DNA of 56,308 bases, from NCBI GenBank assembly GCA_025362675.1, contig JANYFN010000112.1, positions 1 to 56,308 on the forward strand, given 5' to 3'. The translations under genes and the position numbers were made by a program. Shown one piece after another: positions 34,282-43,614 of this stretch (its first letter is position 1; each line of letters starts with the position of its first letter). Under the pieces are notes generated by a model, which worked only from the letters and a program-made list of their open reading frames with translations, ran no database searches and was not told the DNA's origin. This DNA is from Limisphaerales bacterium (GTDB lineage Bacteria > Verrucomicrobiota > Verrucomicrobiia > Limisphaerales > UBA11358).

Positions 34282-35546
34282 AACGCACTGCTATCATCGG
34301 CACCGGCATCGCGGGTCTGGGCTGTGCGCATTTTCTGTATCGCCGCACGGACCTCACGCTCTACGAGAAAAACGATTACGCCGGCGGTCACACGAACACC
34401 GTCACGGTGGCTGAAGCTGATCGCTCGCTGCCGATCGACACCGGCTTCATGGTGTTCAATGAGGTGACGTATCCCCATCTCACGCGCCTGTTCCGCGAGC
34501 TGGCGGTGGCGGTCAAACCCACCCAGATGTCGTTCGGCGTTCAGCATCTACCGACGCGATTAGAGTTTTGCGGCACGAGCTTGAACCATATTTTCGGTCA
34601 GCGAAGCAATCTGGTCCGCCCGCGTTTCTGGAAAATGGTGCTACAGATCAACCGGTTCAACACGGAAGCCATCGAGGCGCTGGCGGCGCCGCAGTTTCAA
34701 CATTTCACGCTGGGCGAATATGTTCGCGCCCGAAAATACGGCGATGATTTCCTCAATTATTACCTCGTGCCGATGAGCAGCGCCGTGTGGTCCACGCCGC
34801 CCGAACGCATGCTGGATTTTCCCGCCGTCACGCTGCTGCGATTTTTTCATAACCACGGTTTTCTCGGCCTGCACACGCAGCATCCGTGGTTCACGGTCGT
34901 CAATGGTGCGAAGTCTTACGTGGAGAAGATCACCGCGCCGTTCCGCGACCATATCCAGTTGCGGCGCGGGGCAGCGAGCGTGCGGCGCGAAGGCGGCCGC
35001 GTGAAAGTGACAGATGTTTCCGGTCGCACGGAAGCGTTTGACCAAGTGATTTTTGCGAGTCACGCCGATGAAAGTCTGAAGCTGTTGGCCGATGCCGATG
35101 AAACGGAGCGGGCCGTGCTGGGCGAATTTAAATATCAGCCCAACCTCGCATTGCTCCACACGGATGAGTCCGTGATGCCGAAGAATAAATTATGCTGGGC
35201 CTCGTGGAATTATCGCATCGACCAGGCTGTGGGCGGTAAGATTTCCCCCTCGACGATCTATTGGATGAACAGTTTGCAAGGTGTTTCCGACCGGCAAAAT
35301 TATTTTGTTTCGATCAATGGTGAAAATTCGGTGAATCCGAAGTCGATTTTGAAACGTATCCAATATGAGCATCCGCTTTTTAGTCTGGGTGCCATCCGGG
35401 CGCAGAAAAGTCTGCCCCAATTGAACGAGCGCATGAACAACACCTATTTTTGCGGAAGTTATTTCCGCTACGGATTCCACGAGGACGCCTTCACGTCGGC
35501 GCTGGAGTTGTGTCGTTTGCTCACCGGGGAAAGGCTGTGGGCATGA
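34278..35546 (+). CDS. FAD-dependent amine-oxidase-like oxidoreductase
   Basis: The 422-residue protein starts with a GTG codon and has the dinucleotide-binding motif AIIGTGIAGLGCAHFLY and ENDYAGGHTNTV-type flavin contacts, as in the NAD(P)/FAD-dependent group found beside cyclopropane synthases. A late FCGSYFRYGFHEDAFTSAL segment closes the FAD site. In related bacterial loci this protein accompanies DUF1365 and a CFA-like methyltransferase. Its reaction is unproven, but it probably oxidises or reduces a methylated acyl chain. The stop overlaps the next start (ATGA). Confidence 0.87.
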   Translation: MKRTAIIGTGIAGLGCAHFLYRRTDLTLYEKNDYAGGHTNTVTVAEADRSLPIDTGFMVFNEVTYPHLTRLFRELAVAVKPTQMSFGVQHLPTRLEFCGTSLNHIFGQRSNLVRPRFWKMVLQINRFNTEAIEALAAPQFQHFTLGEYVRARKYGDDFLNYYLVPMSSAVWSTPPERMLDFPAVTLLRFFHNHGFLGLHTQHPWFTVVNGAKSYVEKITAPFRDHIQLRRGAASVRREGGRVKVTDVSGRTEAFDQVIFASHADESLKLLADADETERAVLGEFKYQPNLALLHTDESVMPKNKLCWASWNYRIDQAVGGKISPSTIYWMNSLQGVSDRQNYFVSINGENSVNPKSILKRIQYEHPLFSLGAIRAQKSLPQLNERMNNTYFCGSYFRYGFHEDAFTSALELCRLLTGERLWA

Positions 35547-36343
35547 ATTCCTGCCTCTACGAATGTTCGGTGATGCACCACCGGTTCGCGCCTAAGGTTC
35601 ATCATTTCCAGCATGATATTTTCATGTTCTATCTCGACCTAGATGAGCTGGAAATCGTTTCCCGGAAAATTTTTCTGTTCGGTTATAACCGGAGAAACAT
35701 CTACAGCTTCCGCGACGCTGACCACGAACCGGCGGGCGAGAATCCGCTCAAGGAACGGATCATAAGTTTTCTGCGGCAGAACGGAATCGACGGCGGACCT
35801 TTCGCGCGGGTCATGCTCCTGACGTTGCCGCGCGTTCTGGGCTACGTGTTCAATCCCATCTGCATCTATTACGTTTTTGATGAGCAAGCCCAACCACTCT
35901 GCGCGGTGGCTGAAGTGGGGAATACCTTTCTCGAAAAGAAACTATATCTGTTGCGCCGCGAAGAGCTTACCGCCGGCGATACTTTCAGTAAGCTGTTGCC
36001 GAAACGTTTTTATGTCTCGCCGTTTACCGAGCTGAATCTTAACTTTGATTTCAAATTGAAAATTCCCGGCGACGCGCTGGGAATCAACGTGGATGATCGT
36101 GATGGCGAAACGAAAGTTCTCGTCACCACGCTCACCGGCAAACGCGCCGAACTCAACAACCGCAACCTGTTTTGGCTGACGCTCAAATTTCCGTTGGTCA
36201 CGTTGAAGGTGATTTTTCTGATCCACTGGCATGCGCTCCGGCTCTGGCTCAAACGCGTGCCGCTGCACCGCAAAGCCGCGAACCTGACGTTGCAGCAAGA
36301 TGTCTTGCGCCCCCACGTTTCGCTTTCCGCCAAAATAAAATGA
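35543..36343 (+). CDS. DUF1365 protein
   Basis: The ATG overlapping the previous stop is chosen over a longer frame beginning inside the oxidoreductase gene. The 266-residue protein shows DUF1365 hallmarks: YECSVMHHRFAPKVHHFQHDIFMFYLDLDEL at the start, LLTLPRVLGYVFNPICIYYVFD, and KRFYVSPF. The family nearly always sits between an FAD oxidoreductase and a CFA-like methyltransferase, as here, and its biochemical role is unknown. Its stop overlaps the start of the methyltransferase gene. Confidence 0.9.
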   Translation: MNSCLYECSVMHHRFAPKVHHFQHDIFMFYLDLDELEIVSRKIFLFGYNRRNIYSFRDADHEPAGENPLKERIISFLRQNGIDGGPFARVMLLTLPRVLGYVFNPICIYYVFDEQAQPLCAVAEVGNTFLEKKLYLLRREELTAGDTFSKLLPKRFYVSPFTELNLNFDFKLKIPGDALGINVDDRDGETKVLVTTLTGKRAELNNRNLFWLTLKFPLVTLKVIFLIHWHALRLWLKRVPLHRKAANLTLQQDVLRPHVSLSAKIK

Positions 36344-37617
36344 ACCAATCCACTGCCACCCTGAATCCGCCGCTCGTAAATTCACGCGCCGAGAAATCCG
36401 GCGGCTTTTACCAGCGCGTCGTCCTGCAATCGCTCGCGCAGATGACGCTCGGCTGCCTGCACCTGGAACTGCCCGACGGCACAAAAAAAATCATCGGCCA
36501 GCCGGGCCCCCACACATCCGCCCACGTTCGCATCCTGCACGAGGGGTTTTTCAAACGCTGCGTTTTGTTCGGCGACGTCGGTTTCGGCGAGGCGTTCGTG
36601 GATGGTGATTGGGATACGGACGACATCACCCAAGTGATTTCCTGGTTCATTCTCAACGTGGAAGAGTCGCCGGCGATGTCCGGCTCGCGCGGGAAAAAAT
36701 TTCTCGTCAACTTATTGGGACGCTACAATCGCCTGCTGCATTTGCTCCGTCCGAACAGTTTGGAAATTAGCCGCCGCAACATTTCTGACCATTACGATCT
36801 AGGCAACGATTTCTATCAATTATTTCTTGATCCCACCATGACGTATTCGGCGGCACTCTTTAATTCAACCGCGCAAACATTGGAGCAAGCGCAGCTCGCC
36901 AAATACGATCGCCTCTGCCAGCAACTCAAATTAAAACCCGGTGAACATGTGTTGGAAATCGGGAGCGGCTGGGGCGGGTTCAGCAAGCACGCCGCCGAGA
37001 ATTACGGCGTCCGCATCACCACCGTCACGATTTCCGAGGAACAATTCAAATACGCGCAAGCATTGTTTGAGCGGGAAAAACTGACGGATAAAATCGAAAT
37101 CAAATTGCTGGATTATCGCCAGCTCCACGGCCAGTTCGACAAGATTGTTTCCATCGAAATGCTTGAGGCCGTCGGCGAATCTTATCTCGAAACTTATTTT
37201 GCCAAGTGCCACGAAGTCTTGAAACCCGGCGGATTGCTCGCGTTGCAGATGATCACCTGTCCCGATTCGCGCCACGATTCGTTGCGTAAAAATGTGGACT
37301 GGATTCAAAAACATATTTTCCCCGGCTCGCTGCTCCTGTCCGTGCATCGCGTCAACGAAGCCCTGCGCGCCACGGGTGATTTGTTTTTGCACGACTTGAA
37401 AGATCTCGGGCTTTCCTACGCGGAAACGTTGAAACGTTGGCGGATTACGTTCAATCAAAATGAGGCTGCGGTCCGCGCACTGAAGTTCGATCCGCGCTTT
37501 ATCCGCAAATGGAATTACTATCTGTGCTACTGCGAAGCCGCGTTTGCGATGCGCAATATCAGCGTGGTTCAAGCGATCTACACCCGGCCCAACAATCCAA
37601 CTCTGATCAATTTATGA
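36340..37617 (+). CDS. Cyclopropane-fatty-acyl-phospholipid synthase family methyltransferase
   Basis: The start is the ATG overlapping the DUF1365 stop. The 425-residue protein has the CFA region ISDHYDLGNDFYQLFLDPTMTYSAALF (about residues 147-173), SAM motif I VLEIGSGWGGFSKHAA, and the later FDKIVSIEMLEAVG and YIRKWNYYLCYCEAAF-like C-terminus. It transfers a methyl or methylene group from SAM to an unsaturated acyl chain of membrane lipid. In a locus with a desaturase and an FAD enzyme the product may be a methyl-branched or furan-type rather than a cyclopropane fatty acid; this is inference. Confidence 0.9.
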   Translation: MNQSTATLNPPLVNSRAEKSGGFYQRVVLQSLAQMTLGCLHLELPDGTKKIIGQPGPHTSAHVRILHEGFFKRCVLFGDVGFGEAFVDGDWDTDDITQVISWFILNVEESPAMSGSRGKKFLVNLLGRYNRLLHLLRPNSLEISRRNISDHYDLGNDFYQLFLDPTMTYSAALFNSTAQTLEQAQLAKYDRLCQQLKLKPGEHVLEIGSGWGGFSKHAAENYGVRITTVTISEEQFKYAQALFEREKLTDKIEIKLLDYRQLHGQFDKIVSIEMLEAVGESYLETYFAKCHEVLKPGGLLALQMITCPDSRHDSLRKNVDWIQKHIFPGSLLLSVHRVNEALRATGDLFLHDLKDLGLSYAETLKRWRITFNQNEAAVRALKFDPRFIRKWNYYLCYCEAAFAMRNISVVQAIYTRPNNPTLINL

Positions 37618-37946
37618 TCTGGTTTCTCCGCCTCGCTTTCCTCTTCGTCCTCGTCACGATGCTCTGCGCCACAAGCTGGGCGAGCTATGCGTGCGCCTTG
37701 TGGAAAACACCGCAAGCCCTGGTCACGCATCCTTGGTTCATCGCGACGCTGTTTGATTGTTACTTCGGCTTTCTCACGTTTTACGTGTGGCTGGCTTACA
37801 AGGAAACCAGCTGGTTCGCGCGCGTCGCCTGGTTGATCGCCATTCTCGCGCTCGGCAACATCGCGATGTCCCTCTACATGTTGATCACCCTATTCAAATT
37901 GCCGAGCGATGCGCAAATCGCCCAGGTTTTGTTGCGTCAAAAATAA
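37614..37946 (+). CDS. DUF1475 small membrane protein
   Basis: The ATG overlaps the previous stop by 4 bases. The 110-residue protein has three hydrophobic segments and the DUF1475 pattern (TPQALVTHPWFIATLFDCYFGF, TFYVWLAYKETSW, LGNIAMSLYML). It is an inner-membrane protein of unknown function, regularly encoded with lipid methyltransferases of this kind. Confidence 0.8.
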   Translation: MIWFLRLAFLFVLVTMLCATSWASYACALWKTPQALVTHPWFIATLFDCYFGFLTFYVWLAYKETSWFARVAWLIAILALGNIAMSLYMLITLFKLPSDAQIAQVLLRQK

Positions 37947-37956
37947 TTCATGTGTC

Positions 37957-38475
37957 ATGCCGCCAACCATTCCCGCACCAACGATTCCAGCTTCGCGCCT
38001 GAGAAAATTCTGGCAAGAACGGGTCGTTGCCGTGATCGCCGCGCAGTTCACGCAAGGATTCACGCCCCAAAAAATTTCGCTGACCATCACGCTCGGAGTC
38101 ACGCTCGGTATTTTTCCGATTTTGGGAGCCACGACCGCGTTATGTGCGATCGCCGGAGTCTGGCTGAAACTAAATCAGCCGGTCATTCAACTCGTCAACT
38201 ATCTGGCCTCGCCGCTGCAACTCGCGATGATTCTGGTTTTCGTGCGGATCGGGGAATGGCTGCTCCGCGCGCAGCGGGTAAGCTTTTCCATCCCGGAACT
38301 ATTCCGCAAATTTCACGAATCGCCGGCAAATTTCATGCGGGAATTTGGCCTGACCGGACTACATGGGATCATCGCGTGGGTGGTCATCGCGCCGGGGTTG
38401 ACCGCGCTGATTTATTTCCTGCTGCTCCCGCCATTGAAGAAACTAGCGCAGGTCAAAAAACAAAATGTTAACTGA
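37957..38475 (+). CDS. DUF2062 membrane protein
   Basis: The ATG giving MPPTIPAPTIPASRLRKFW is preferred. The 172-residue protein has the DUF2062 core (SPQKISLTITLGVTLG-like QKISLTITLGVTLGIFPILGATT, LNQPVIQLVNYLASPLQLAM) and a C-terminal membrane segment (FLLLPPLKKLAQ). Its function is unknown; such proteins are often next to glycosyl or lipid enzymes. Its stop overlaps the next gene by 11 bases. Confidence 0.83.
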   Translation: MPPTIPAPTIPASRLRKFWQERVVAVIAAQFTQGFTPQKISLTITLGVTLGIFPILGATTALCAIAGVWLKLNQPVIQLVNYLASPLQLAMILVFVRIGEWLLRAQRVSFSIPELFRKFHESPANFMREFGLTGLHGIIAWVVIAPGLTALIYFLLLPPLKKLAQVKKQNVN

Positions 38476-39256
38476 ATTTCTCCAGGCATTGTGGCCAGTC
38501 GCTGTCTTCGCCGTCGTCCTGATGTTAGCGATCTGGTGGCTCGCGCTGCGCGTGAACAACCTCGGCATCGTGGACATCGCGTGGTCGGCAGCGTTCGCAC
38601 CGGTGGCCATTTTTTACGCGGCCACCACGCATGGCAATCCCACCCGGCGCTGGCTCATCGCCAGCATGGCCACGCTCTGGAGTCTGCGGCTGGGAATACA
38701 TTTATATTTCCGCGTCCTCGGCCATCATCCGCACGAAGATGTGCGCTACGCCAAGATGCGCGCGCAATGGGGAAAAAATTTAACGTCGCAAGCGCTCATT
38801 TTTTTCGAACTTCAGGCCGTGTTAATCGTGCTGCTCGCCACGCCATTTTTGATCGCCGGTCGCAATCCGAATCCCAGCATTTCGCTTTTGGAGTGGGCCG
38901 GAGTTGCGGTCTGGGCCAGCGCGCTGGCCGGCGAAGCCTTGGCCGACCGGCAGTTGCAACAATTTCGTTTGCGCCCGGAAAACAAGGGTAAAATCTGCCA
39001 GACCGGTTTGTGGAATTATTCTCGGCATCCGAATTATTTTTTCGAGTGGCTGGTCTGGGTGGGTTTTTTCCTGTTCGCTTGGGATTCCCCCGGCGGCTGC
39101 TTCACCGTATTTTGTCCGGCACTGATGCTGTTTTTTTTGTTACGCGTCACGGGTATTCCGCTGACCGAGGAACTTTCCTTAAAAAGTAAAGGCGATGCGT
39201 ATCGCGAATATCAGCGAACCACGAGTGCCTTCGTGCCGTGGTTTAAAAAAAGTTAA
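38465..39256 (+). CDS. DUF1295 membrane protein (steroid reductase-like/ICMT-like fold)
   Basis: The 263-residue protein has about six hydrophobic segments and the family's C-terminal motif GKICQTGLWNYSRHPNYFFEW, near residues 176-196, with a following LTEELSLKSKGDAYREYQRTTS. This is typical of the DUF1295/steroid 5-alpha-reductase C-terminal fold. Members reduce double bonds or modify prenyl/lipid chains. In this locus it may reduce or oxidise the acyl chain after methylation. The start overlaps the DUF2062 gene by 11 bases. Confidence 0.87.
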   Translation: MLTEFLQALWPVAVFAVVLMLAIWWLALRVNNLGIVDIAWSAAFAPVAIFYAATTHGNPTRRWLIASMATLWSLRLGIHLYFRVLGHHPHEDVRYAKMRAQWGKNLTSQALIFFELQAVLIVLLATPFLIAGRNPNPSISLLEWAGVAVWASALAGEALADRQLQQFRLRPENKGKICQTGLWNYSRHPNYFFEWLVWVGFFLFAWDSPGGCFTVFCPALMLFFLLRVTGIPLTEELSLKSKGDAYREYQRTTSAFVPWFKKS

Positions 39257-39277
39257 CCGCCACCAACAAATTTTTTT

Positions 39278-40396
39278 ATGAGCCATGAACAAGCCTTGAA
39301 GCTCGAATCAGGTGCGACCGCCAATCACTTGGCGCTGCCCAAACCGACGCTGCTGCTCGACCGGTTGTTGGAGAAAAATCGGTTGCCAGATTGGTTGCTT
39401 CGCGTCGGCATCCGGCGCTTGCTGCGCGAGCGGTTGCGGGCAGAAAATCGCGGCAGTGCGAGTGCGCAACAGAAGCACTTGCTCAAGCTGGTTGACGAAT
39501 TGAAGCTCAGTCCCATCGCCATCGAAACGAAAGCGGCCAACGAACAACATTACGAAGTGCCCACACGTTTTTATCAACTTTGTCTCGGTGGACGTTTGAA
39601 ATATAGCGGTGCATTCTGGCCAGCGGGGGTGACGACGCTCGACGCCGCCGAGGAGGCGATGCTGAAATTGACCTGCAAGCGCGCCCAGTTAGCAGACGGG
39701 ATGAACATTCTTGAACTCGGCTGCGGCTGGGGATCGCTGTCGTTGTGGATGGCGGAAAATCATCCCCAGGCAAAGATCACCGGTGTATCTAATTCGGCCA
39801 CGCAGAAGCTGCACATTGATGCCGAGGCGAAGCAGCGGGGATTGAAAAATTTGCGCATCATCACTTGCGATATGAATCGCTTCGAGGCGTTGGAACCCGG
39901 CGCGGAAAAATTTGACCGCGTGGTTTCCGTCGAGATGTTTGAGCACATGAAAAATTTCGAGCGGCTCATGGGGAACATTTCGGGCTGGCTCAAGCCGGAG
40001 GGCAAACTATTCGTCCATATTTTCACGCACAAAGAATACGCCTACCATTTTGTGCCGAGGGACGAGTCCGACTGGATGGCGCGATATTTTTTTGCCGGCG
40101 GTATCATGCCGAGCGATGATTTGCTCCTGTATTTTCAGAAGGATTTAAGCATCGAAAACCATTGGCGCGTCAACGGCACTCACTACCAAAAGACGGCCGA
40201 GGCCTGGCTGGCGAACATGGATGCAAACGAACAAGAGATCCGCCCGTTGTTTGCAAAAACTTACGGCGCGGAGAATACCACGCGCTGGTGGGTTTATTGG
40301 CGCGTGTTTTATATGGCGTGTGCCGAGTTGTGGGGTTTTCAAAACGGCGAAGAATGGCTCGTGTCGCACTATCTGTTTCGCAACAAACCAGCCTGA
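39278..40396 (+). CDS. Second cyclopropane-synthase-like SAM methyltransferase
   Basis: The 372-residue protein aligns in layout with CFA-like methyltransferases (YEVPTRFYQLCLGGRLKYSGAFWP, then SAM motif I ILELGCGWGSLSLWMAE, and FDRVVSVEMFEHMKNFERLM). Its C-terminus (TRWWVYWRVFYMACAELWGFQNGEEW) matches the branch found beside DUF1295. It differs clearly from the first CFA-like enzyme, so the two probably act on different positions or steps. The gene is 21 bp after the DUF1295 gene. Confidence 0.87.
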   Translation: MSHEQALKLESGATANHLALPKPTLLLDRLLEKNRLPDWLLRVGIRRLLRERLRAENRGSASAQQKHLLKLVDELKLSPIAIETKAANEQHYEVPTRFYQLCLGGRLKYSGAFWPAGVTTLDAAEEAMLKLTCKRAQLADGMNILELGCGWGSLSLWMAENHPQAKITGVSNSATQKLHIDAEAKQRGLKNLRIITCDMNRFEALEPGAEKFDRVVSVEMFEHMKNFERLMGNISGWLKPEGKLFVHIFTHKEYAYHFVPRDESDWMARYFFAGGIMPSDDLLLYFQKDLSIENHWRVNGTHYQKTAEAWLANMDANEQEIRPLFAKTYGAENTTRWWVYWRVFYMACAELWGFQNGEEWLVSHYLFRNKPA

Positions 40397-40399
40397 AAC

Positions 40400-41200
40400 G
40401 TGTCTGCTTCCGTGAACAATTTTTTTAAAAGCCGGGGCGCGTTTTGCGGACTCGCGGCGCTACTTTTTGTGTTGTGGCCGTCAGTCAACGCATTGGCGGG
40501 GGAATCTGCTTTTACAAATTTTTTGGCGCAAGGCGAAGTGGCAGAACAGCGCGGCGACGTGCCAAGTGCGCTCAAAAGTTATGCTGCTGCTGATGCGCTC
40601 CGTTCCACCAATTGTGCGGATTTATGTTTATTGACGAGGCGCTACTGTGATTTGATGCACTTGGCGAGTTCGCCGGACACACAGAAAATTCTCGCCGAAC
40701 GCGCCCTGTCCGCCGCGCTGCGGGCGGTGCAGGCGGACCCGAAAAATGCGGTTGCCCGTCTTTGTGTGGCCGTGAGTTATGTCAAAAACTTCCCCTACAC
40801 AGATAACCGGACGAAGGTAAAATGGTCGAAAGCCATAAAAGCGGAATGTGAGGCGGCCATTGCGCTCGATCCGAAACAGGATGTCGGTTACTACCTGCTC
40901 GGCCGCTGGCACGTGGGGGTCTCCGAGATGAATTTTTTTGTGAGGGAAATTGTTAAAATCGTTTATGGCGGTTTGCCCAAGGCGAGCTACGCGGAGGCGA
41001 TTGATAATTTCAAAAAAGCCATCGCGTTGGCACCGGATCGAATCATCCATCACTTGGAGTTGGGGAAAGTCTATGCGGCCACCGGCGAACAAAAACTCGC
41101 CCAAACGGAACTGGAGAAGTGCCGCACGCTGAAACCCGTTGACCGTGATGATAGCGCTGCCCAAACCGAGGCGGCGACGTTGCTGTTAAAGCTTCGTTGA
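40400..41200 (+). CDS. Secreted TPR-repeat protein at end of lipid operon
   Basis: A GTG start 3 bases after the previous stop gives 266 residues with a signal peptide (FCGLAALLFVLWPSVNALAG). TPR-like helices follow (GEVAEQRGDVPSALKSYAAA, NFKKAIALAPDRIIHHLELGKVYAATGE). The middle segment (LDPKQDVGYYLLGRWHVGVSEMNFFVREIV) is like the RMD1/regulator-of-microtubule-dynamics TPR group in bacteria. It is probably periplasmic and may scaffold the lipid enzymes. Function unknown. Confidence 0.75.
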   Translation: MSASVNNFFKSRGAFCGLAALLFVLWPSVNALAGESAFTNFLAQGEVAEQRGDVPSALKSYAAADALRSTNCADLCLLTRRYCDLMHLASSPDTQKILAERALSAALRAVQADPKNAVARLCVAVSYVKNFPYTDNRTKVKWSKAIKAECEAAIALDPKQDVGYYLLGRWHVGVSEMNFFVREIVKIVYGGLPKASYAEAIDNFKKAIALAPDRIIHHLELGKVYAATGEQKLAQTELEKCRTLKPVDRDDSAAQTEAATLLLKLR

Positions 41201-41353
41201 AGCATGGTTTGGTCGCCGGAAACTTTCTGAGTCGGAAAATCGACTCGCGATTATCGCCGCTTGAACGGTGCCGAATCGGGCTGAAGAATTTTATGGCTAA
41301 CTGGGAAACGAGAATTTTATTTCAAATCGCTCGGTTTCCAGTCGCGCCTAAAA

Positions 41354-43438
41354 TCACTTTCCAATCAATGCCAGCGCGGCTTCCGCCATCTTCGGTGCGG
41401 TGAGGCCGTGCTTCACATAGAGTTCTTCGGCCATGTAAGCCGATTGGCCAAACTCGTCATCAATGCCCAGCGACTTGATGGTGTGCGCGATGCCAGCGTT
41501 GGACAAAGCGTGCGAAACTTGGGCGCCCATGCCGCCGATGATTTGGTGGTCTTCGATCGTGACGACTTTGCCGCCACAATTTTTTACCGCTGCGCCGATG
41601 CTCTCCAGATCCACGCGGTTCACGAATGGATTGCTGATGACGGTCGCTTTCACGCCTTTCGCAGCGAGCAGTTTTCCCGCTTCAATCGCTTTGTTCACGA
41701 GCACGCCGCAGCCGATGAGAACGACGTCGCTGCCGGTGGATAGCACCTGCGCTTTGCCCCAAGGATATTTTGCGCCCTCAATCCAGGTCAGCGGATAATT
41801 CTCACGACCAACATAAAACAGATAGCTGTTGCCGTCTTTACCTGCGGCGCGGTCGGCGGCAAATTGCTGGATGGCCTGATACATCAGTGATTCCGCTTCG
41901 TCGAAACAACTTGGTGCGATGACGACCGTGTGCGGAATCGCGCTCGTCGCGGCGAAATAAGTTGTGGCCTGATGGGAGGCACCATCGGCCGCGTCTTGAA
42001 ACCCGATGTGTGAAAACATCGCGATGACTGGCGCTTGGGAGAGCGCCGCCATCGTGAGCGGAAGATTTCCCTTGGTCACACCGAACTGGCCGAACGTGTC
42101 CACGATCGGTATGAATCCAGATTTCGATAAACCCGCGCCCACGCTGATCATGTTGGCCTCGGCGATGCCCACTTCGATGAAGCGTTCGGGAAAACTTTTT
42201 TGGAATAAACTGATACCCGTCGAGCCTTGCACGTCGGATGAAACGGAATAAACGGGCAAGCCGTCCTGAGCGGCCCGAACAGCGGCTTTCGCTAGACCAG
42301 CTTGGACTTTATCCGTCTTCGGTTTCGCGGGAACGGGAACGCCTGAAGCGGCCGCCGCCTCGGCCTTGGCTTTTTTCGCGGCTTCAGATTTTTCCCAGTT
42401 CGACCGGAGTCCTTGCGCCCAAGTCATCAAGTCAGCCGGCACGGTATCGCCTTTGAAAAGTTCGGTCATCCAGTCACAAATTTTCTCGCCGTTCGCGAGC
42501 GGAAAGCCGTGGCCACCGGCGGAATTTTCCTCGGTGGCTTTGATGCCGTAGCCTTTGACGGTTTTTGCAATGATGCAAACCGGCTGTTTCGGATTCGCTT
42601 TCGCTGCGGCGATGGCTTTTTCAACCGCGAGATAAACTTCCGGCAGATTATTTCCGTTGGGAACATGGATCACATTCCAGCCCAGAGCCGGCATGGCAGC
42701 GAACGACGGCTGCATGGAGAACGCATCCTTCGTAATGCGGCCAGAAAGTTTCGTGTCGTTATCGGAAATGAGCAGCACGAAAGGATTCACGCGATCCTTC
42801 GCCGCGAGCCCGGGTATCGCGGCGAACGCTTCCTTCGCTTCGCCTTCCATACTCGCGCCATCGCTGACAACGCAGATCGTCACGCGATCACGCTTCGCAA
42901 TTTTATCACCAATGGCGAGACCTTGCGCCTGCGGCAACGATGAGCCGAGCGGGCCATTGCTCATAAGCACGCCCGCCGGATTCAGGTGTGATTCGCCGTG
43001 ACCCGTCAGCTTGCTCGCGATGCTGCGAAACCCTTGCAACGTCTCGAAAGTCATGCCATCGAAACCGTAAAGCGCCCGCACCGCATAAACCCCGTTCTCC
43101 GCATGGCCAGCATCGTTGATATAATTGAACGCCTCGTGCCATTCGCGGCCTTGCGTCGCGAACATGATCCCGTGGATCGCGGCATTCATTTCCGCAAACG
43201 CCGCCGGCCCGCCCCAGTGACACGCCGCGCCACCAACAACCGCGTGGACATCCATCAATGCGACCAGTGCCCGGGTGGCGCGTGGATCAGCCAGCGTGAC
43301 ACTCTCCCCAGCGGAGTTCTTAACTAGAACCGAAATCTTCGGCGCATGCTTGGGCGTGGACGCCAGTTTGGATTTGAGTTTGAGCGGCACCAGTGGCGGA
43401 GCCTCGACGGGTTTAACTACAGATGTATCAGCAGCCAT
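41354..43438 (-). CDS. tkt: Transketolase, divergent form
   Basis: The 694-residue protein has both halves of a transketolase: an N-terminal thiamine-diphosphate domain (LTGHGESHLNPAGVLMSNGPLGSSL-type region, CVVSDGASMEGEAKEAF with a downstream Asn in LLISDND) and a pyrimidine-binding domain (ERFIEVGIAEANMISVGAGLS, holding the catalytic Glu). The C-terminal domain is last. Differences from the usual enzyme: an extra proline/lysine-rich N-terminus of about 45 residues, no SGHPGAPMG-like start and SDGA in place of GDGA. It is likely a sugar-phosphate transketolase but diverged enough that substrate preference is uncertain. Confidence 0.82.
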   Translation of the reverse strand: MAADTSVVKPVEAPPLVPLKLKSKLASTPKHAPKISVLVKNSAGESVTLADPRATRALVALMDVHAVVGGAACHWGGPAAFAEMNAAIHGIMFATQGREWHEAFNYINDAGHAENGVYAVRALYGFDGMTFETLQGFRSIASKLTGHGESHLNPAGVLMSNGPLGSSLPQAQGLAIGDKIAKRDRVTICVVSDGASMEGEAKEAFAAIPGLAAKDRVNPFVLLISDNDTKLSGRITKDAFSMQPSFAAMPALGWNVIHVPNGNNLPEVYLAVEKAIAAAKANPKQPVCIIAKTVKGYGIKATEENSAGGHGFPLANGEKICDWMTELFKGDTVPADLMTWAQGLRSNWEKSEAAKKAKAEAAAASGVPVPAKPKTDKVQAGLAKAAVRAAQDGLPVYSVSSDVQGSTGISLFQKSFPERFIEVGIAEANMISVGAGLSKSGFIPIVDTFGQFGVTKGNLPLTMAALSQAPVIAMFSHIGFQDAADGASHQATTYFAATSAIPHTVVIAPSCFDEAESLMYQAIQQFAADRAAGKDGNSYLFYVGRENYPLTWIEGAKYPWGKAQVLSTGSDVVLIGCGVLVNKAIEAGKLLAAKGVKATVISNPFVNRVDLESIGAAVKNCGGKVVTIEDHQIIGGMGAQVSHALSNAGIAHTIKSLGIDDEFGQSAYMAEELYVKHGLTAPKMAEAALALIGK

Positions 43439-43582
43439 AAAGTTTTGATTTTATCTAAATGTGAGCGCACAATTTAGGGAAAGACCCGCCAAAGGGAAGA
43501 ACGAATTTGGGGGCGTAGCCAGTCAGTCTGCAAGCCAGCCCTACTTGGGCTAGGGGCTAGCCAGCTCGGGCCGATTCAACCG

Positions 43583-43607
43583 GTCGGAATTCGACCCATA
43601 TTCCGAC
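43583..43607 (-). terminator. Hairpin after the large secreted protein gene
   Basis: GTCGGAAT and ATTCCGAC form a perfect 8-bp stem with a 9-base loop, 7 bases beyond the stop of the 1120-residue protein gene on the minus strand. No clear T-run follows, so termination is only suggested. Confidence 0.4.
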
Positions 43608-43614
43608 TGAACAC

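Noticed and set aside
41229-41246. GAGTCG/CGACTC hairpin between convergent genes
   Set aside because: A 6-bp stem without a T-run on either strand; not convincing as a terminator.
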